From: Desulfuromonadales bacterium
GTDB lineage: Bacteria > Desulfobacterota > Desulfuromonadia > Desulfuromonadales > BM103
Direction of reading: 5' to 3'
Assembly (NCBI GenBank): GCA_029859485.1
Contig: JAOUDB010000114.1
Coordinates: forward strand, 1 to 7,426
Length of the DNA: 7,426 bases
The notes under the pieces were generated by a model. The model saw nothing but the letters and a program-made list of their open reading frames with translations, ran no database searches and had not been told where the DNA came from. Shown in pieces: positions 5,244 to 7,426 of the stretch. Both the position numbers and the translations under genes were made by a program. Position 1 is the stretch's first letter; each line of letters opens with the position of its first letter.

Positions 5244-6773
5244 ATGAATTTTTCTACTGAGGACCTGCAACAACTCGAAGCGTTGGAGATTGAGCCGTCA
5301 AAAGCGGCCCGGCAGCTTGCCTGGTTACGCAGAGGTCAGCTCGATATCACGCTGGAGCGCTGCTGCACTGTCGATGACGGTATCACGCAGCTTCAGCCTG
5401 AGTCCCACGCTTACCTGTATAAGGCCTTCGACTCGGCGATCGCAGCCGGACGTCTGCGCCGCTTTGTCCCGGCTTCAGGTGCCGCATCACGCATGTTCAG
5501 CCCCCTGCACGCCGAAAGAGGTGTTTTTGATGCCTGTCGTGCGGTCGAACCGCTTACAGGGGCCTCGCAGGCAGAGCTCAACCTGCGACGTTTCCTCGAT
5601 GAAATTGAGGCCTTCGCTTTTTACCCAGACCTGAACAACGCCATGGCGGAAGATGACCAGGATTTACAGCAAGCCCTGGCTGACCGCGACCTGCCCCTGA
5701 TCGTCCGTTACCTGCTGGAACCCTGCGGCCTGAGCTACTCACGGCTACCGAAAGGCCTGTTAGCCTTTCACGCCGCTGTTGACGGCTCCCGCACACCTTT
5801 TATTGAGCATCTCGCAGAAGCCGCGCTGTTGAACGGTCTGGACGGTGTTGTTCGACTGCACTTTACCGTCTCCGCGGAACACCTTGAACTGTTCAAGGCG
5901 CAATTTGCCGCCTGGCAGGAGACCCTTGCTGCGGCCTACGGCTGTCATTTCGAAGTCAGCTACTCCACCCAGAAAGCTTCGACCGACACTTTGGCCCTGG
6001 ACGCGAAAGATCAGCCGCTACGTGACAGTGAGGACCGCTTGGTATTACGTCCCGGCGGGCACGGTGCCCTGATCAAAAACCTCAATGACCTGTCTGGCGA
6101 CATCGTCCTGATCCGCAACATTGATAATGTTGTTCCCGACGTGCACAAGGACGCCAACCTGACCTGGGCCAAACTGCTGACCGGGTACCTCGTGACTCTG
6201 CAGGAAGAACAGCACGCTCTGCTCAAGGCGCTCCATGATCACCCGGAAGACCCTATGACCCGGGAACTGGCGGTCTGTTTCCTTGGCGACCGGCTGCAGC
6301 TGGACGTCTCACTCTCTGACGACAGCCAGACCTTGCTCGACAAGCTTGACCGGCCGGTGCGGGTGTGTGGCATGGTCCCTAACAGCGGTGAACCTGGAGG
6401 AGGGCCTTTCTGGGTGCGCGGTAGCGATGGGCGGGTGACCCGGCAGATTGTCGAAGGGGCGCAGATTGACAAGAGCGATCCCGAACAGGCGAAAATCCTG
6501 GCCGGTTCTACCCACTTCAACCCCGTTGACATGGTCTGTGGCGTCAGTGACTGGCGTGGCAGACCTTACGATTTAAATCGTTTTGTCGATGAAGATGCGG
6601 TGATCATCACCAGCAAGAGAATGGAGGGACAAGAACTTAAAGTCCTGGAGCTGCCCGGTCTATGGAATGGTGCCATGGCGGGCTGGCACACTCTGTTCGT
6701 CGAGATTCCGCCAGAGGCCTTCAATCCGGTGAAGACGGTCTTTGACCTTCTCAGACCGGCGCACCAGGCTTGA
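5244..6773 (+). CDS. DUF4301 family protein, probable nucleotidyltransferase-like enzyme
   Basis: This 509-residue soluble protein has no signal peptide or membrane segment. I recognise it as the uncharacterised DUF4301 family by its conserved blocks: RFVPASGAASRMF at 73-85, PKGLLAFH at 169-176, RTPFIEHLAEAAL at 183-195, GGHGALIKNLNDL at 271-283, IRNIDNVVPD at 290-299, VCGMVPNSGEPGGGPFWV at 374-391, HFNPVDMVCG at 424-433 and PGLWNGAMAGW at 471-481. The order of blocks recalls UDP-sugar pyrophosphorylases: a Gly/Ala-rich loop ending in Arg (Arg83) for the nucleotide phosphates, PKG with a lysine, a PGGHG loop near 270-274, and a D-containing NIDN (Asp294) for metal. That reading is inference; the reaction and substrate are not known to me. 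ATG at 5244 has AGGGTG seven to ten bases ahead. It follows usp by 30 bases, probably in one operon, and the length fits the family. No damage is seen. Confidence 0.85.
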   Translation: MNFSTEDLQQLEALEIEPSKAARQLAWLRRGQLDITLERCCTVDDGITQLQPESHAYLYKAFDSAIAAGRLRRFVPASGAASRMFSPLHAERGVFDACRAVEPLTGASQAELNLRRFLDEIEAFAFYPDLNNAMAEDDQDLQQALADRDLPLIVRYLLEPCGLSYSRLPKGLLAFHAAVDGSRTPFIEHLAEAALLNGLDGVVRLHFTVSAEHLELFKAQFAAWQETLAAAYGCHFEVSYSTQKASTDTLALDAKDQPLRDSEDRLVLRPGGHGALIKNLNDLSGDIVLIRNIDNVVPDVHKDANLTWAKLLTGYLVTLQEEQHALLKALHDHPEDPMTRELAVCFLGDRLQLDVSLSDDSQTLLDKLDRPVRVCGMVPNSGEPGGGPFWVRGSDGRVTRQIVEGAQIDKSDPEQAKILAGSTHFNPVDMVCGVSDWRGRPYDLNRFVDEDAVIITSKRMEGQELKVLELPGLWNGAMAGWHTLFVEIPPEAFNPVKTVFDLLRPAHQA

Positions 6774-6796
6774 GCCTGCAGAAATAGGGTTATAAG

Positions 6797-6841
6797 AGCA
6801 GCAAAGAGGCAGCAAGATTGAACTCTGATTTCTTTACTGCT
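6797..6841. terminator. Possible stem between convergent genes
   Basis: AGCAGCAAAGA (6797-6807) and TCTTTACTGCT (6831-6841) pair over 11 bases with one mismatch around a 23-base loop, in the short gap between the converging DUF4301 and MgtC-type genes. It could serve as a bidirectional terminator, but the loop is long and there is no T-run on either strand, so support is weak. Confidence 0.25.
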
Positions 6842-6848
6842 GTACTGT

Positions 6849-7426
6849 TTAGTGATAACGAATTTTCCGGATACCCTCCAGTTGCTTGATCTCTTCCATC
6901 AATTCATGCCCAATGCTGCGCTCTTGCTGAGTGATGACTACCTGGTAAAAGAGCTCATCGAGGGCGAAGTCAAGCAGGGAGCTGATATTGGACACTTCGA
7001 GATCCCGTTTGGCAAAAACTGCCAATAACTCTTCGAGCAGGCCATCACGATTGAGTGCAGTTACGCTCAGAGTGAGGAAACGATCCTTTTTCATTATCGG
7101 ATCGAGTTTTTTCAGGAAGGTCAGGCTGATCAGGACCAGGGCTGTGGCAATAACGCCGAGACTGAAGAAGCCCATACCGAAGGCCATACCCAACCCGGCA
7201 ACCGCCCAGAGGCTGGCGGCGGTCGTCAAGCCACGAACCGAGGCCCCTTCTTTGAGAATCACCCCGGCACCTAGGAAACCGATACCGGTGACGATCTGTG
7301 CTGCGACCCGGGAGGGATCAAGGCGCAAGGTGCTTTCCGCGTCAAAGACACCGTACTTGAGGTAAAAAGCTTCTGAGACGATCATCATGACGCAGGAGCC
7401 GACTGCCACCAGCAGGTTGGTCCTCA
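6849..7426 (-). CDS. MgtC/SapB family membrane protein, 5' end outside window
   Basis: The reverse strand is open from the right edge to TAA at 6851-6849. It shows 191 residues of a protein usually near 225-240, so about 35-45 N-terminal residues (the first helix) are missing. The visible part begins RTNLLVAVGSCVMM, the usual second-helix motif. The hallmark DPSRVAAQIVTGIGFLGAGV follows at visible residues 36-55, then VRGLTTAASLWAVAGLGMA at 63-81 and a further hydrophobic helix to about 104. Residues 115-191 form a cytoplasmic ACT-like regulatory domain (FLTLSVTALNRDGLLEELL onwards), as in MgtC. An internal GTG at 7409 is not the start, because conserved family sequence continues upstream of it. 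MgtC itself supports growth at low magnesium and inhibits the F-type ATPase in Salmonella; many environmental relatives have no known role. The gene converges on DUF4301 with a 75-base gap. Confidence 0.93.
   Translation of the reverse strand, partial: RTNLLVAVGSCVMMIVSEAFYLKYGVFDAESTLRLDPSRVAAQIVTGIGFLGAGVILKEGASVRGLTTAASLWAVAGLGMAFGMGFFSLGVIATALVLISLTFLKKLDPIMKKDRFLTLSVTALNRDGLLEELLAVFAKRDLEVSNISSLLDFALDELFYQVVITQQERSIGHELMEEIKQLEGIRKIRYH

Noticed and set aside
1..7426. CRISPR arrays, tRNA/rRNA genes, transposase genes, phage or toxin-antitoxin modules
   Set aside because: I scanned for regular spaced repeats, tRNA-like folds, mobile-element proteins and small paired genes and saw none. 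The region reads as housekeeping transport and stress genes.

Overview
The window reads as ordinary chromosomal DNA from a Gram-negative bacterium. It carries an outer-membrane TolC-type channel and a periplasmic TRAP transport system. Together with moderate GC content, AT-rich intergenic gaps and a DUF4301 gene, this suggests a member of the former Deltaproteobacteria, perhaps Desulfuromonadales. That placement is inference from gene content, not a database match.

Layout: (1) 1-1078, minus strand: the N-terminal 359 codons of a TolC-family outer-membrane efflux protein, running off the left edge. (2) 1079-1499: a 421-base AT-rich gap between divergent genes. It holds a plausible tolC promoter whose -35 box lies inside a perfect 8+8 base inverted repeat, a second inverted repeat in the tolC leader, and a sigma-70-like promoter for the next operon. 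(3) 1500-4537, plus strand: a complete TRAP transporter, dctP (periplasmic receptor), dctQ (small membrane subunit) and dctM (large permease). dctQ and dctM overlap by one base. dctP is separated from dctQ by a strong intrinsic terminator hairpin. (4) 4538-4784: an AT-rich gap with a degenerate repeat and no gene. (5) 4785-6773, plus strand: a small universal stress protein gene, followed after 30 bases by a DUF4301 gene that looks nucleotidyltransferase-like. (6) 6849-7426, minus strand: an MgtC/SapB-family membrane protein, convergent with the DUF4301 gene and cut at its 5' end by the right edge.

How the genes work together: DctP should bind an organic acid (substrate not deducible) in the periplasm and hand it to the DctQM permease, driven by an ion gradient. 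The terminator after dctP probably makes the receptor in excess over the membrane subunits. The downstream Usp recalls the TRAP-associated Usp TeaD of Halomonas teaABCD, but here it lies 247 bases away behind its own leader, so the link is only suggestive. The TolC gene probably heads a separate drug or metal efflux operon continuing leftwards under a local repressor.

I found no CRISPR array, tRNA, rRNA, insertion sequence or phage gene, and no clearly new multi-gene system. The least understood item is the DUF4301 gene.
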